DNA of 64,000 nucleotides, taken from Apostichopus japonicus. Its lineage: Eukaryota > Echinodermata > Holothuroidea > Aspidochirotida > Stichopodidae. The notes beneath the pieces were generated by a model. That model was not told where the DNA came from, searched no databases, and saw only the letters and a program-made list of their open reading frames with translations. The translations under genes were made by a program, and so were the position numbers. Below are positions 54,685 through 64,000 of this stretch, in pieces (within the stretch, counting starts at the first letter, position 1; each line of letters begins with the position of its first letter). The stretch is taken from assembly GCF_037975245.1 (NCBI RefSeq), contig NC_092579.1, positions 10,343,678 through 10,407,677 on the forward strand, in the 5' to 3' direction.

Positions 54685-55044
54685 CAGTGGCGTACTAAAT
54701 GTCGGTCGGGCCGAGAGGGGTGGGGGGGGGGGGGTCGGGGCTGTGGGCGGTCCGCCGCGGGTAGCATTCATAGGGGGTGCCATGCCACAGGCCTTCCCCC
54801 CAAATGTATATTTGGAACAAATATTAGGAAAAAATCATGAAAATTCCTAAAAATATTATCAGTTCACCAGCTCTGCCAAAGCAAAATATTATCAGTTCAC
54901 AGCTCTGCCAAAGCTAAGCCACTTTACCTAAACAAAAAAGTAGTTACCCCCTCCCTTTACCCTCCTCCCCAACGACGGCATCCCCTGCACGGTGTGACAA
55001 AGAAGGATCCGTCCCGGGCGCCAACTATTATAGGTACGCCACTG
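54685..55044. mobile_element. CAGTGGCGTAC-ended non-autonomous element
   Basis: The ends are CAGTGGCGTAC and GTACGCCACTG. Flanks ACCGTATT and TCCGCATT match at 6 of 8 positions, compatible with an old hAT-type duplication. The interior has a G homopolymer (about 54721-54732) and the duplicated words AAATATTATCAGTTCAC and AGCTCTGCCAAAGC. Confidence 0.7.
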
Positions 55045-55179
55045 TCCGCATTAGGCCATTAAAATAGTACATACGGTACCTTCGGAAGTGCAAGATTTCC
55101 GTATTGGGCAATATTTCATAATTTTTGATCCCTTGCCGAACGCAGAAGGCATCGATGCGATGGTAAAGGAATGTGCGTG

Positions 55180-55520
55180 TGTGTGGCGCTTTCTTGTAAA
55201 TACGAGCGTGTGTGAGTGCGTGTGTGACGCTTTCTTGTAAACACGATATCTCAATAATTGAAACTTGGATTAAAGTCATACTTAATATGTGAGTAACCCA
55301 TATTAGGTAGAAGACTCCTATTTTTTTGGGTGGACGTCAAAAGGTCATTTCAGGTCCCTAGACGTCAAATTGTAAACCCTGTTAACTGCTTGTAAACACG
55401 ACATCTCTTCGGAAGGGTAATTTGGAGGGATTTCTTATTGTGTAGAAGATCCCTGTGATATTGGACGCATTTCAAAGGTCATTTGACGTCAGCAGATGTG
55501 AAAGTCTGAAAATCTTGTAA
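55180..55520. repeat. Degenerate tandem repeat with CTTGTAAACACGA and AGGTCATTT words
   Basis: CTTTCTTGTAAATACGA, CTTTCTTGTAAACACGATAT and GCTTGTAAACACGACATCTC recur. The 55250-55380 and 55390-55520 units each contain 'GTAGAAGA-CCT', 'GGACG-CA' and 'AAGGTCATTT'. A related theme is at 15.76 kb. This resembles dispersed repeats I associate with echinoderm genomes, from memory. Confidence 0.55.
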
Positions 55521-56408
55521 AAAAATAACTCGAAAAGTGAACTTTTGTTGATGTACAAACTTATCATGTAGATTGCCCTTGGTGAGAACCAAATCGCTGT
55601 GGAATTTCATACTAGTCAAATTTCCTTGAAGTCAAGAGAGGTAGTTTTCTGAAAACCCATTCTACGGTAACTTACATGGACATATACTGTCATCACATAC
55701 ATGTTTCTACACTACGATCATGATGCACAAATCTATATCATTTCATCTTCCGGAGCATGCATCCGTAAAAAAAAACTGTTGCAACGAAACCGGTGTACGC
55801 GCTGCATCCCACGTTGCTGAGTTCTCTAGCTCTCTCTGACCAGTGTATTTGTAGTAAGCACGAAGGTTTTAGTATGTCCAGTACGTTCCTACGAAAACCC
55901 GCGTGAACACGTTAGCCAGATTTTAGCGTTTCGGGGACGAACATTGATAAATTCATGCAAGCACAGTTGGCAGATCTGTTGAGCTAAGATCAAAGCTTTA
56001 ACAAGCGATACCCAAAGGAACTAATCAAGCAAGCCCAAAAGTACCAGTTTGCTCAGTTCTACTAGATATTGACGGGCGTGGATAATTGTTAACCTAAATA
56101 GTCAGAAATGGCCCCTCCTCCTCCACCCCCCCCCCCCGCTGCAAAACAAATTTATGCTGAGGTGACGGTCGGTGTGTATGTATGGGATTTTGGTTATTAA
56201 AGAATAAATAACATTCAGGGAGCTTGTACTTGGTAGCCTCGATGATCCAATCAATAAAAGAACCCTATTGTTTTTGGTGAAGGTCAAACCTCATTTGGGG
56301 TCAATACAGCCCAAACTGTGAATAACCTTCAAACATATGATACATCCAAAACTCTCAATTTGAAATCAAAGCCCTAACAAAATATCTCCTATGGGCAAGT
56401 AATCACTA
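55521..56408. other. No gene recognised
   Basis: Short ORFs only. A C homopolymer lies near 56126 and a GGTCAAACCTCATTTGGGGTC stretch at 56283 resembles the repeat theme to its left. Confidence 0.5.
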
Positions 56409-56590
56409 CACTCTAAAAACTGAAGTGCTAATTTAGTAGCACCAACACGGTGCTAGTCAACAATTAGCACTTTAAGAGCTAGTATCTAAACCTTCCAAGT
56501 GTTAAATAACTTGCACCATACCAAAGTGCTATCGCCGTAGTTGTGATGCACTGCACTTATTAAGTGCTGAAAGTTTCGTATTAACTTTTG

Positions 56591-56701
56591 ATTGGCTGAA
56601 GGCGTGACGTCAGTAACATGCAACAACGCTATTGGTTGTAACCAAATAGTTGCATATCGCATCGCTAGACGTGACAACTGACGAACGTTTCACCGGCAGA
56701 C
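56591..56701 (+). promoter_or_regulatory. Promoter-like cluster and probable untranslated first exon
   Basis: Two ATTGG boxes (56591-56595 and 56631-56635, CCAAT on the minus strand) flank a full CRE, TGACGTCA (56605-56612). About 65 bases later a perfect donor, CGGCAGAC|GTAAGT, ends a candidate exon at 56701. The arrangement suggests transcription rightward into the gene at 57.8-60.1 kb. Confidence 0.5.
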
Positions 56702-57840
56702 GTAAGTTTCTGAATTGAAATCTGTGAATATTCTCCAGAGTAAGGAATATTTGAAAGCTGATATGGCGACCTTTTATGAAATTTGAGTGATCATTCATGT
56801 TTTCAATAACCTAGCTTCGCTGATGACGTCGGGAATTCCCTTGAAATAATAGCTCTGTCGACGTCTTAGTGATGGTAGCCTACCACTGATTTCATAGGTC
56901 TATTCACGTATGTAGATGCCAAATGCGCTCTGATATAACATTAGGCTATGCCAAGTTTATGATTGGGCGTTTATAAATTATAGGCCTAGCCTACCTCCTT
57001 ATTGTAACATTTATAAGGCCTAACTTTATGGCCGCCAATGGTTATTCGATTGAGGTGTGCTACTGGTACTACCGTCTCCTATGTTTGCACAAGTGGCCAT
57101 CACAGAGTCTTAACGTATAAGAGAGGCAGGCTCAATGCAATAAGTATTGGTATTGGTTTATATGCCAATGCCTAAAGAATACGAGCCGATGGCCGCTAGA
57201 CGTCCACAAGAAAACGTTTTGGAAGGCCTGCCAACCCATATTACGCTTTGAATTTGTGGTAGCCTAGCCTAGGCCTAACAGTATTGTGGTAACAGGCCTA
57301 ACGTTGGTGTTGTTAATGTTACTTTGCAGTGTAAGGTCTGTGTGTGATTGCCGACTACAAAATGAAGTAGCCTACAAAGTACAAGTACAAACCATACTTC
57401 ACAGTCATACATTATTCAGGTTTAAAGAAAAATTAAAGTTAATGTAAACATAAAATAATGATCAGAGTAATCGTATACATCTTATTCTTATTTGACCTTC
57501 ATAGTGTTTCCCTTATTTCGTGCATCGCTTAATTTTGTGTACCCTAATGTTTGCCTTGTTTGCACCTATCAAGGAAGGCCTACTATAAGTATGTTTTTCT
57601 TTTGAAATGATGACTCCCAATGTAAATATGCTTCATTTAAGATGTTCTGTCATAAAAAGTGAAAGACTATAGGTAGGCTAAATTTGCCAATTAATTTGAA
57701 ACAAATTTCGGTGAAAATTTAAACATGCTTTTTTTTGATCGAATCTGTTTATAGACTCAAGCTTTTGCAGAAAAATGAAAGAAACCTGACATGTTTTGGG
57801 ATTCATTGCATGTTTTCTTGTTCTATTCTTGTACTTGTAG

Positions 57841-57989
57841 ATTTTGCAAGACTTTGAGCAGATGTATGGAGATCAGGTCGCCAATAACTTTTTGATGAAA
57901 TGGGGGGAACATTCCCGTTTCCAACAGTAGTACCAACTCAGCTCTGCGGGACCTTCAGTTTGAATTTGAAGAAACAGAAAAGTCTGAGG
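57841..57989 (+). CDS. Transposon cargo gene, exon a
   Basis: Acceptor TTCTTGTACTTGTAG and donor TGAGG|GTATGT. The first part (through MKW) is in one frame. After the six-G run the frame with STNSALRDLQFEFEETEKSE continues and exits in phase 1. Confidence 0.6.
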
Positions 57990-60114
57990 GTATGTTTCAA
58001 AGAAGTGCTAACATTTTGTAGTCATGTGACTCTCATTGTGCAAGTGCAGTCAAGTTTTCTGTAGTGAATATTTGGTATGTTAGCTCTATGAAAGACTGCT
58101 ATAGGTAAAATCATGTACAGAAAAGTGGCAATGCTGTTAACAGTTTGTATATGGTACCCAACTTTCTTTAAATATACATGGAAGATATGAATGAAAGTGA
58201 TTAAACTGAAACTGAATTACATTCCAATCTAGATTTTGAAGAAGACTTAAGTTCTGACACCATCGAAGCTGGTGGGAGCTTATGTCATTGGTGGGCATCT
58301 ACTGTACCTGTCTATCAGTCTAACGATAGTTCATTTAGTGGTATTATCTCCAGCAGTCTTCTTTTGATTTTCAAGTACTGAAGCTAACTTGGCTAAGCAG
58401 ATCCATGGGAGGGGACCCATCACCAATGTATACAAAACTTGATGTCAAAGATCATTTAGGTGTCAATTCAGGCTGCAGCGTGTGAATCTAAAATAGCCAG
58501 ATCATTATCAGATTGCTCGCAAATTGTTGAAATCAGTGGATTTAAACTTGTATCCAGATTTCAAATCAAAGATTATAACTATTGGGGCTAAATTTGTAGC
58601 CAGTTCTTAGGCCCATGCACTAAAATTGACTAAGCTGGCAATCCTGTTCACTATTGCTTTAATTCCAGCTGTGGAGTGAGGGTCAACTGAAGGAAATTTG
58701 TTTCTTGAGCCACGTACTGTTAAAGCGCTGTGGGTGGAGGGGTGTGTTATTATTCTAGAAACATTGTAGAACCAATGTTGTAGGTCTGGTGGTGTAGGGT
58801 TGTAACTGTATAGCCACTTGCTTGGTTCCTTCATTGATACAAGTTACTGTACCACTTGATGCCCTAGTTTCCTCCATCCAAGAGTGTATTCAATAAGCAA
58901 AAGTATTAATTTCCTGGCCAAACCAATTTCAATTATAGAGTAGTGTCCCAGAAATTCTTTCTTGTTTTATTTTGGCATGCAGTGCCTATGTGTAATTTGT
59001 ATATTGCAATTTCTAGAGCAAATAGTAGGAACGAACAATTACTAACTGACACGTCACACTATTTTGTTGACATATGCATCTGTTTTGTTGAGATATGTAA
59101 TCTGTTTTTGTGTTTTTCATTATTAAGAAACTTTTTATTTTCTTCTTTAGAACATGCATCCATGTACAGTCTGTTTGCATTGGTTCACCTATTGCTGTCT
59201 TTCAACACAAGGAAAAGTGGAAAATGCAGTCGAGATGACAATATCCGTTACTTCATCGTCTGGCAACCAGTAAGTTGTTTTGTGTGTTGAGTGGGAAAGA
59301 TCTGCCAAAATTCATACAGAGTGATCAATCTTTAACCATTTGAGCCTAGTGGGATATTGGTGCTGACATACTGTCCTCTAGACCTCAGCCCCCTTGGCTC
59401 AATCTGCTCTGGGCAGTCCAGATAGGTGCCCTTATTAAATGTGTCTTTCCTTCAGGAGATAAGAGTCAACCACATAAAACTATCTGATAAAGATGTGGGT
59501 CAATGTAGACTATTCTGTACCTGAGCCAGATAATCCTTCATTATATATCAAGTTACATCTGCATATCTTTTTAGCTGGTTAGATATTAATATGGATTTTA
59601 TATTTGGTTAAAATATGGCACGAGCCAGGCAGCAGTTCAGGCAAGATAAATAATAGTACGGTTAGTGATGCAAGCAGGATGTGAACTGATTGTCACCTGG
59701 ACTAGTTGAATTTTTCAGAGATTACTAGAGAAATTGGCACTATTTTGGAAATTAATGCATGCTTAATTTATTTTCTTCTTAGATCGGAACAAATGTGGAA
59801 GAATATGCAAAGAAAAGCCAACTCAGCAGAAAACAGCCACACCTCCTGGCCATTGGAAGCAATGTGACTGACTTGCAGCATTTTTTGTAGTTCTGGATGG
59901 AGTTGCCCTACCTGTTTCCAGGCAAGCATGTGGAATTGTAGCAGCTACAGATATTGTAATGAAAGTTCATTATGTTTTTAATGTAGCATATGCAGTGCAG
60001 CTCACAGATTTCTACACCTTTATCCAAACTGTGTTGTATGGCATACCTCCATCAGGTCAAAAGATAAGTAATCGTGTTAAGGAGATAAGGATTGCTTTGC
60101 AAAATGTGGAGTAG
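57841..60114 (+). CDS. Uncharacterised transposon-associated gene, four exons recognised, two frame breaks
   Basis: Exons at 57841-57989, 58233-58271, 59151-59269 and 59783-60114 join in one frame (phases 1, 1, 0). Readable pieces are ILQDFEQMYGDQVANNFLMK, NSALRDLQFEFEETEKSE, DFEEDLSSDTIEA, ASMYSLFALVHLLLSFNTRK, YFIVWQPIGTNVEEY, QPHLLAIGSNVTD, FVVLDGVALPVS, FNVAYAVQLTDFYTFIQTVL and YGIPPSGQKISNRVKEIRIA. This order (FGD-FLxKW, LLLLxHLL, QPxLLAxG, aFyVF-Y...FLQ..vYGI) resembles a large uncharacterised, SAMD3-like family seen in fish and invertebrates. That link is from memory and has no known function. Frame breaks fall in a six-G run (57901-57906) and a six-T run near 59890. N-terminal exons were not found. 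Confidence 0.6.
58233..58271 (+). CDS. Transposon cargo gene, exon b
   Basis: A 39-nt exon with acceptor CCAATCTAG and donor AGCTG|GTGGGA, phase 1 on both sides. It encodes DFEEDLSSDTIEA. The phase fits both neighbours exactly. Confidence 0.5.
59151..59269 (+). CDS. Transposon cargo gene, exon c
   Basis: Acceptor ATTTTCTTCTTTAG and donor CAACCA|GTAAGT; 119 nt, phase 1 in and phase 0 out. It encodes HASMYSLFALVHLLLSFNTR and DDNIRYFIVWQP. Confidence 0.7.
59783..60114 (+). CDS. Transposon cargo gene, exon d (C-terminal)
   Basis: Acceptor TTTATTTTCTTCTTAG. It encodes IGTNVEEYAKKSQLSRKQPH and LLAIGSNVTDLQHF, hits a stop at the T run, and continues in the next frame with VVLDGVALPVSRQACGIVAA to a stop at 60112-60114. 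Confidence 0.68.
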
Positions 60115-61131
60115 TTGCAAGCATGTCTTAAAATGTATTCTTTTTAATTACTACCATTAATCTCTTCAAGATTTCTCTTAACGTTTCTTAAGTTGCAATG
60201 GCCATTTTGAAGTAGAAAAACATGCCGTATGTTTTTACTTTGGGATCAGTGTTTCAATTCTAGTAATCCTTTAGAGCTCAGTATGTACCTATTATCTAAA
60301 GTGTAGTTGGATTTTTGACATGAACAGAATTATAAGGCCTACAAAACAGGGTAAACAAATACAAAACTGACCACTACACAACTCAGACCCACATATATCT
60401 CTAAAATCATCTCCAGATGAACCTGGTTGTGATGGATAAATCAAGTTTTGACCAGTTATTCAGGTTGTACAGTTGATGATTTAAGTTTGGGCTTATAAAC
60501 ATGGGAGGGATACTGCTTGCACCAGATCTCAGCCACTCACACAAATTACTCATTAATAATTAACGACTCACAATTTGTCAAGTACTTGCTCACCCTTTGG
60601 TAGCGTAGGTTTGCCTAACCTAGTCTTGATTGGGTGTTGTCACTGTTACATTTGCCTTTTATCATGTTTTAAAACATTCATTCCGACTGTTAGATGTTAT
60701 TCAGTGTTATGTTTCAGTTTATTTTTGACTTCATGGAAAGAGTGGAGTGAATAGGTTTGAAGATGTTTTCCAAAATAAGGAACCATGGGAACAAAGCCTC
60801 ATTGGGTGGTCAAAACTGTTTTTGTTTTTTTAATTTAATTTTTGTCCAATCTGAGATCCTATCCAGTTGGAATCTGGATTTTACTGGATTTTAGGGGTGC
60901 ATAGTCCCATCTCCTGTCAATATCACTCAGTACTAATACAGTAAATTAATATCATGTTTGAACATTGTAACATCCATGGCTAAATGTAAACATAAAGTTA
61001 GGCTAGAACACTATGCATGGATATACTCTAGCACTTCTGGTCTACAGCCTTAATTTTTTATAGTAACCAAAGGGCTTAGGTGAGATACTTAAGCTAATCT
61101 GTCTACATTATATGGTTATGAGTTTAGATAT
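60115..61131. other. 3' flank of the cargo gene within the element, nothing coding recognised
   Basis: AT-rich sequence with no exon and no clear poly(A) signal close to the stop. Confidence 0.5.
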
Positions 61132-61371
61132 CTTAAAGGTTGTATTGGCCCCAAATATGCTAGATTTTAAAATATGGTCACATTTGGTCAAAATTCTTAA
61201 ACTTTTCTTATTAACACCCTGGAGGAAATTTACCTCTCTGGAACATTTCAGTTATCCTGAGTGCTCATGTAGAATGTCAATTTGGAAAGTAAAGATCTCC
61301 AGGAAAGTAGTTTTTGAAAACTTCTATTAAGTTTAGCATGCAATTTGGGGCCAATACAGACTACCTTTAAG
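61132..61371. mobile_element. 240-bp nested inverted-repeat element
   Basis: The left end is CTTAAAGGTTGTATTGGCCCC. The right end is GGGGCCAATACAGACTACCTTTAAG, which is the complement apart from a 4-base insertion. No transposase. Confidence 0.8.
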
Positions 61372-62484
61372 TGAAAAGTTGGATAAGTGATATATCTTTG
61401 AATCACTGAATTTGCTTCATAATTATGTTACTATTAAGCTGGTGGTTATATCTGAGATCCGCAACAAAATATTAAAGGTTTTACTATAACTTAACTATAA
61501 AACTTGCATCTTTCCTTTTACTCCAAACAAGTGCAGAGTCTAAAAGGGAGGGAGGGGGGGGGGGTGTTCAATTCATTTTCTTATATGATAATTGCAAATG
61601 CAGTACAGGTTCAAGTGCAAGTATTGAAGTAGAGTGAGAATTGACAGCATTATTAATCAGCTGATAGAAAAGTCTTTTTGAATGATTTTACTATTTGATT
61701 GTGATAACATACAGCTATTCATCTTTCTTAAGAACCATGGCAAAAATATTGATATGTTTATGTTGGTTACAAAGACCTAAATATTTCTTTACTGCAAACT
61801 ATCATGGGTCAATGCTTGTTGATGATGCTAACCAGTGTAAATCAACATAAATTATCAGTTTTAATGTTTCCTATCTTTTGAATTTCCTAATTATGCTCTA
61901 GTGTTTGTGTTTTGTAATATAAAAAACAAGAGAATCTGAGAGAAATGTGGCATCATAAAATCACAGCTGAAAAAACAACACATGCAAACATGATATTGCT
62001 TGCTTTGATAGAGATTCATCTATGGGACCCAATTTTTCTGAGCTGTTGTGTGATATCTTACAAACTATTAGGTACATTCATACTTCCTTGTAAATGAATT
62101 AGAAGGCCAAAATGTGATGCAAAATTCATGGTTTACTCATTTTTAATTAAGTCAGTGGTTCAAAACAAATGTTAGGGTAAAAATATATAAGAAAATCAGA
62201 AATTTTTGTTAACGATCTGAAATCTCATCACTTCATTCTCACTTTGTGTTTGATATTTTTCTTTGTTTCATGAAATAAAAAAGTAAATCTTATAAGTTTC
62301 TCTGTTTTCCTTTATTCTTGTTGATTTAGTATGCCCAAAATGTGTCAAAAAAGTGAGGAATGTCTTGAAGAATGGTATCCTCAGCTTCCATCAATTTGTT
62401 GTTTGACATCAAAGAAGACACTTGTTTATGGGGTTGTGGGCTATTTGAAGCAATGGCGAAGATCCTCTGAATATAATAGTTTAA
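61372..62484. other. Interior of the CACTA-like element, nothing firm
   Basis: A candidate exon after GTTGATTTAG at 62330 stays open (MPKMCQKSEECLEEWYPQLP) for about 55 codons. It has no recognised domain and no tested splice partner. A G homopolymer is at about 61552-61563. Confidence 0.35.
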
Positions 62485-62696
62485 GCACTTTAAAGTGTTG
62501 GGTATAGCTCTTAGCGGGTGCAGAAACCAGCACCTTATTGGGTGCAGAAACTAGCACTTTATGAGGTGCTGGGAGAGATAGCACTTTGTCAGTGCTGTGT
62601 TTAGCACTTGGGGTGCTGTCCCTAATAGGGCTCTTACAAAGTGCTATGAAATAGGTCTTTAAGTGCTGAAATCAGCACTTTAGTTTTTAGAGTGTA

Positions 62697-64000
62697 ACTC
62701 TTTGACTTTCTGGTTTCTTATTTGCTCAATACTAGGCTGCTCATGCCCTTATGTAAATGATGTATTCATCCTTTAAGAAAAATACCCCAGCAGCACGGCT
62801 AATAAATCAGCAGTGATGTTAGATGTTTGTATAGCTAACTACCGGACCAAAGTTCAGGAGGCTGTTTCGAAATATAACAATAACAGAGAAAAATCTGCGG
62901 AAGGAGGGAGTGCTCCCGCATCCACTCTCAACCCCAATGAACCAGAAGTGTTGCATTTCTTTACGTGCGATTATGAAGTACTTAATTAACCCGGTTTTGG
63001 GCTTAAAATCAAAATTAATGAAGTTGACAAAACCTAGTCATTGACATTATACCGAATACCAAATTATTCCAATATCACAAAAGCAAACACACAAATTCAG
63101 AAAAGTAAACTTTTTCTGTTACATTTCCTGCATGAATATAAAAATAGGGTTTCTATTACATAACGGCATGAACGGTAGAGTAATATACGCCCCTCCCCCT
63201 TTGTTGGCCTGTGGGGATGACGACGAAGTGTAGATCTACCAGACCAGGTTCACTGTATCCCTTTGTCCTCCTGTATAATCCCCGGAATATGATGCACACT
63301 TTGATCAATGGATCTTATCAGGGTCACCCATATCTCACGCGCACAAAATAATTATATTAATTCTTTCGATTGTGTTGTTGATGCCTACTTGTCACCATTT
63401 CAACTGACCAGTACTGCAGATATGTGCCAGAGTGAGAGAAAAGGAATCCTTTAAACTCAGACTTCTGGAAAAGTTTTGAAAAAAGTGTTAGTAAAAAAAA
63501 GTTAAATGAGACATAATAGTAACTTTTAGGTACATAAAATACAGTAAGGCAATATTGAGACCCTGTGACAAATTAGTGCCATTTCATGACACACGTACTT
63601 TCTATATAAGCCTTCACCTGATCAGCTATGTATACACAATAATGCACATGTTTTGTAGCCTATATAGTCCAATACGCTTAATGTTTTCTCAAAGGTATTC
63701 GGTAAGAGCGGGGGAGGAGGTGGGGGGGGGGGGTGGCAGGCTTTGAAGGGGGAGGGGTTTCCGATCATTTAATTTTATGGCTTAGTGGGTCACTAGTTCC
63801 CAAACATATTCGAGACGGAAGCTCATACAACTTCCGGTTTAGAATTAAAAAAGGGTTTAAGTGCTCAAGTGGCAATGTTTTCAAACTGATCACCCTTCCT
63901 AGAGAGAGTGTCATGTTTATTGTGTTTACAATAAACGTGGAACCTCACACATATCCATTGTACATTGAATATCATGTGATATCCTTACACTTGCAAAGTA
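62697..64000. other. Right-edge sequence, no gene recognised
   Basis: Short ORFs only. It has a purine-rich stretch with a long G run at 63708-63763. CTTCCTAGAGAGAGTG and AATAAACGTGGAAC near the end suggest nothing specific. Confidence 0.5.

Larger units (their letters stand above)
56409..62694. mobile_element. 6.3-kb CACTA-like (En/Spm-type) DNA element carrying an uncharacterised gene
   Basis: The left end is CACTCTAAAAACTGAAGTGC and the right end, in complement, is CACTCTAAAAACTAAAGTGC. Identity continues through T-RATTT with one change. Both ends are followed inward by many AGTGCT/AGCACT words: about six in 56423-56580 and about twelve in 62485-62680. TA flanks both ends (56407-56408 and 62695-62696). 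CACT termini plus dense subterminal repeats are the hallmark of CACTA elements. No CACTA transposase was recognised inside. The cargo is the spliced gene at 57.8-60.1 kb. A 240-bp inverted-repeat element is nested at 61132-61371. Confidence 0.7.

Noticed and set aside
58943..59290. Plus-strand 115-codon ORF as a stand-alone membrane protein
   Set aside because: Its second half is exon c of the cargo gene and its first half is AT-rich intron; the splice signals explain it better.

Overview
The window is animal nuclear DNA. It is AT-rich, has spliced genes with GT-AG introns, and is packed with transposon remnants. A PDXDC1-type gene, an MFSD6-like transporter and a two-domain immunoglobulin gene sit among Tx1-like, RTE-like, L2/CR1-like and Gypsy retroelements. 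Dispersed TGACCT-bearing and CAAGATGGC-type repeats are also present. This points to a marine invertebrate deuterostome, most likely an echinoderm and possibly a sea cucumber. That placement is an inference from gene and repeat style only.

Layout. 0-25.6 kb (minus strand): PDXDC1, running right to left over at least 14 coding exons and leaving the window at the left edge before its C-terminal part. Its long introns hold small hairpin and terminal-inverted-repeat elements, a 42-bp and a 13-bp tandem repeat, a possible alternative first exon near 18.0 kb and an uncharacterised 125-codon ORF at 9.1-9.5 kb. 25.6-29.2 kb: a short divergent intergenic stretch, then an MFSD6-like membrane transporter with its whole coding region in one exon (+). 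29.2-37.2 kb: no host gene; a pair of inverted 'CAAGATGGC' repeats flanks a 5'-truncated Tx1-like LINE, followed by a tRNA-like repeat and (TA)n. 37.2-38.4 kb (+): a signal-peptide exon and two Ig-domain exons, all separated by phase-1 introns, with no membrane exon found. 38.6-40.6 kb: tandem units each carrying a tRNA-like cloverleaf, an L2/CR1 3' end and a tRNA-Ser-like SINE.

40.7-54.2 kb (minus strand): two decayed Gypsy-class elements. The first has its protease-RT-RNase H module duplicated in tandem. Between them lie a 251-bp inverted-repeat element and an internally deleted RTE-like LINE bounded by a perfect 14-bp target-site duplication. 54.7-55.0 kb: a CAGTGGCG-type element. 55.2-55.5 kb: a degenerate tandem repeat.

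56.4-62.7 kb: the most unusual object. It is a 6,286-bp segment with matching inverted ends beginning CACTCTAAAAAC and subterminal arrays of AGTGCT/AGCACT, which is the layout of a CACTA (En/Spm-like) DNA transposon. Inside there is no recognisable DDE transposase. Instead there is a plus-strand gene whose four recognised exons join in consistent phase. It belongs to an uncharacterised family with a GI-terminated C-terminal domain, and lies behind a CRE/CCAAT promoter-like cluster. It is interrupted by two single-base frame breaks, both in six-base homopolymers. 62.7-64 kb: nothing recognised except a G-rich tract.
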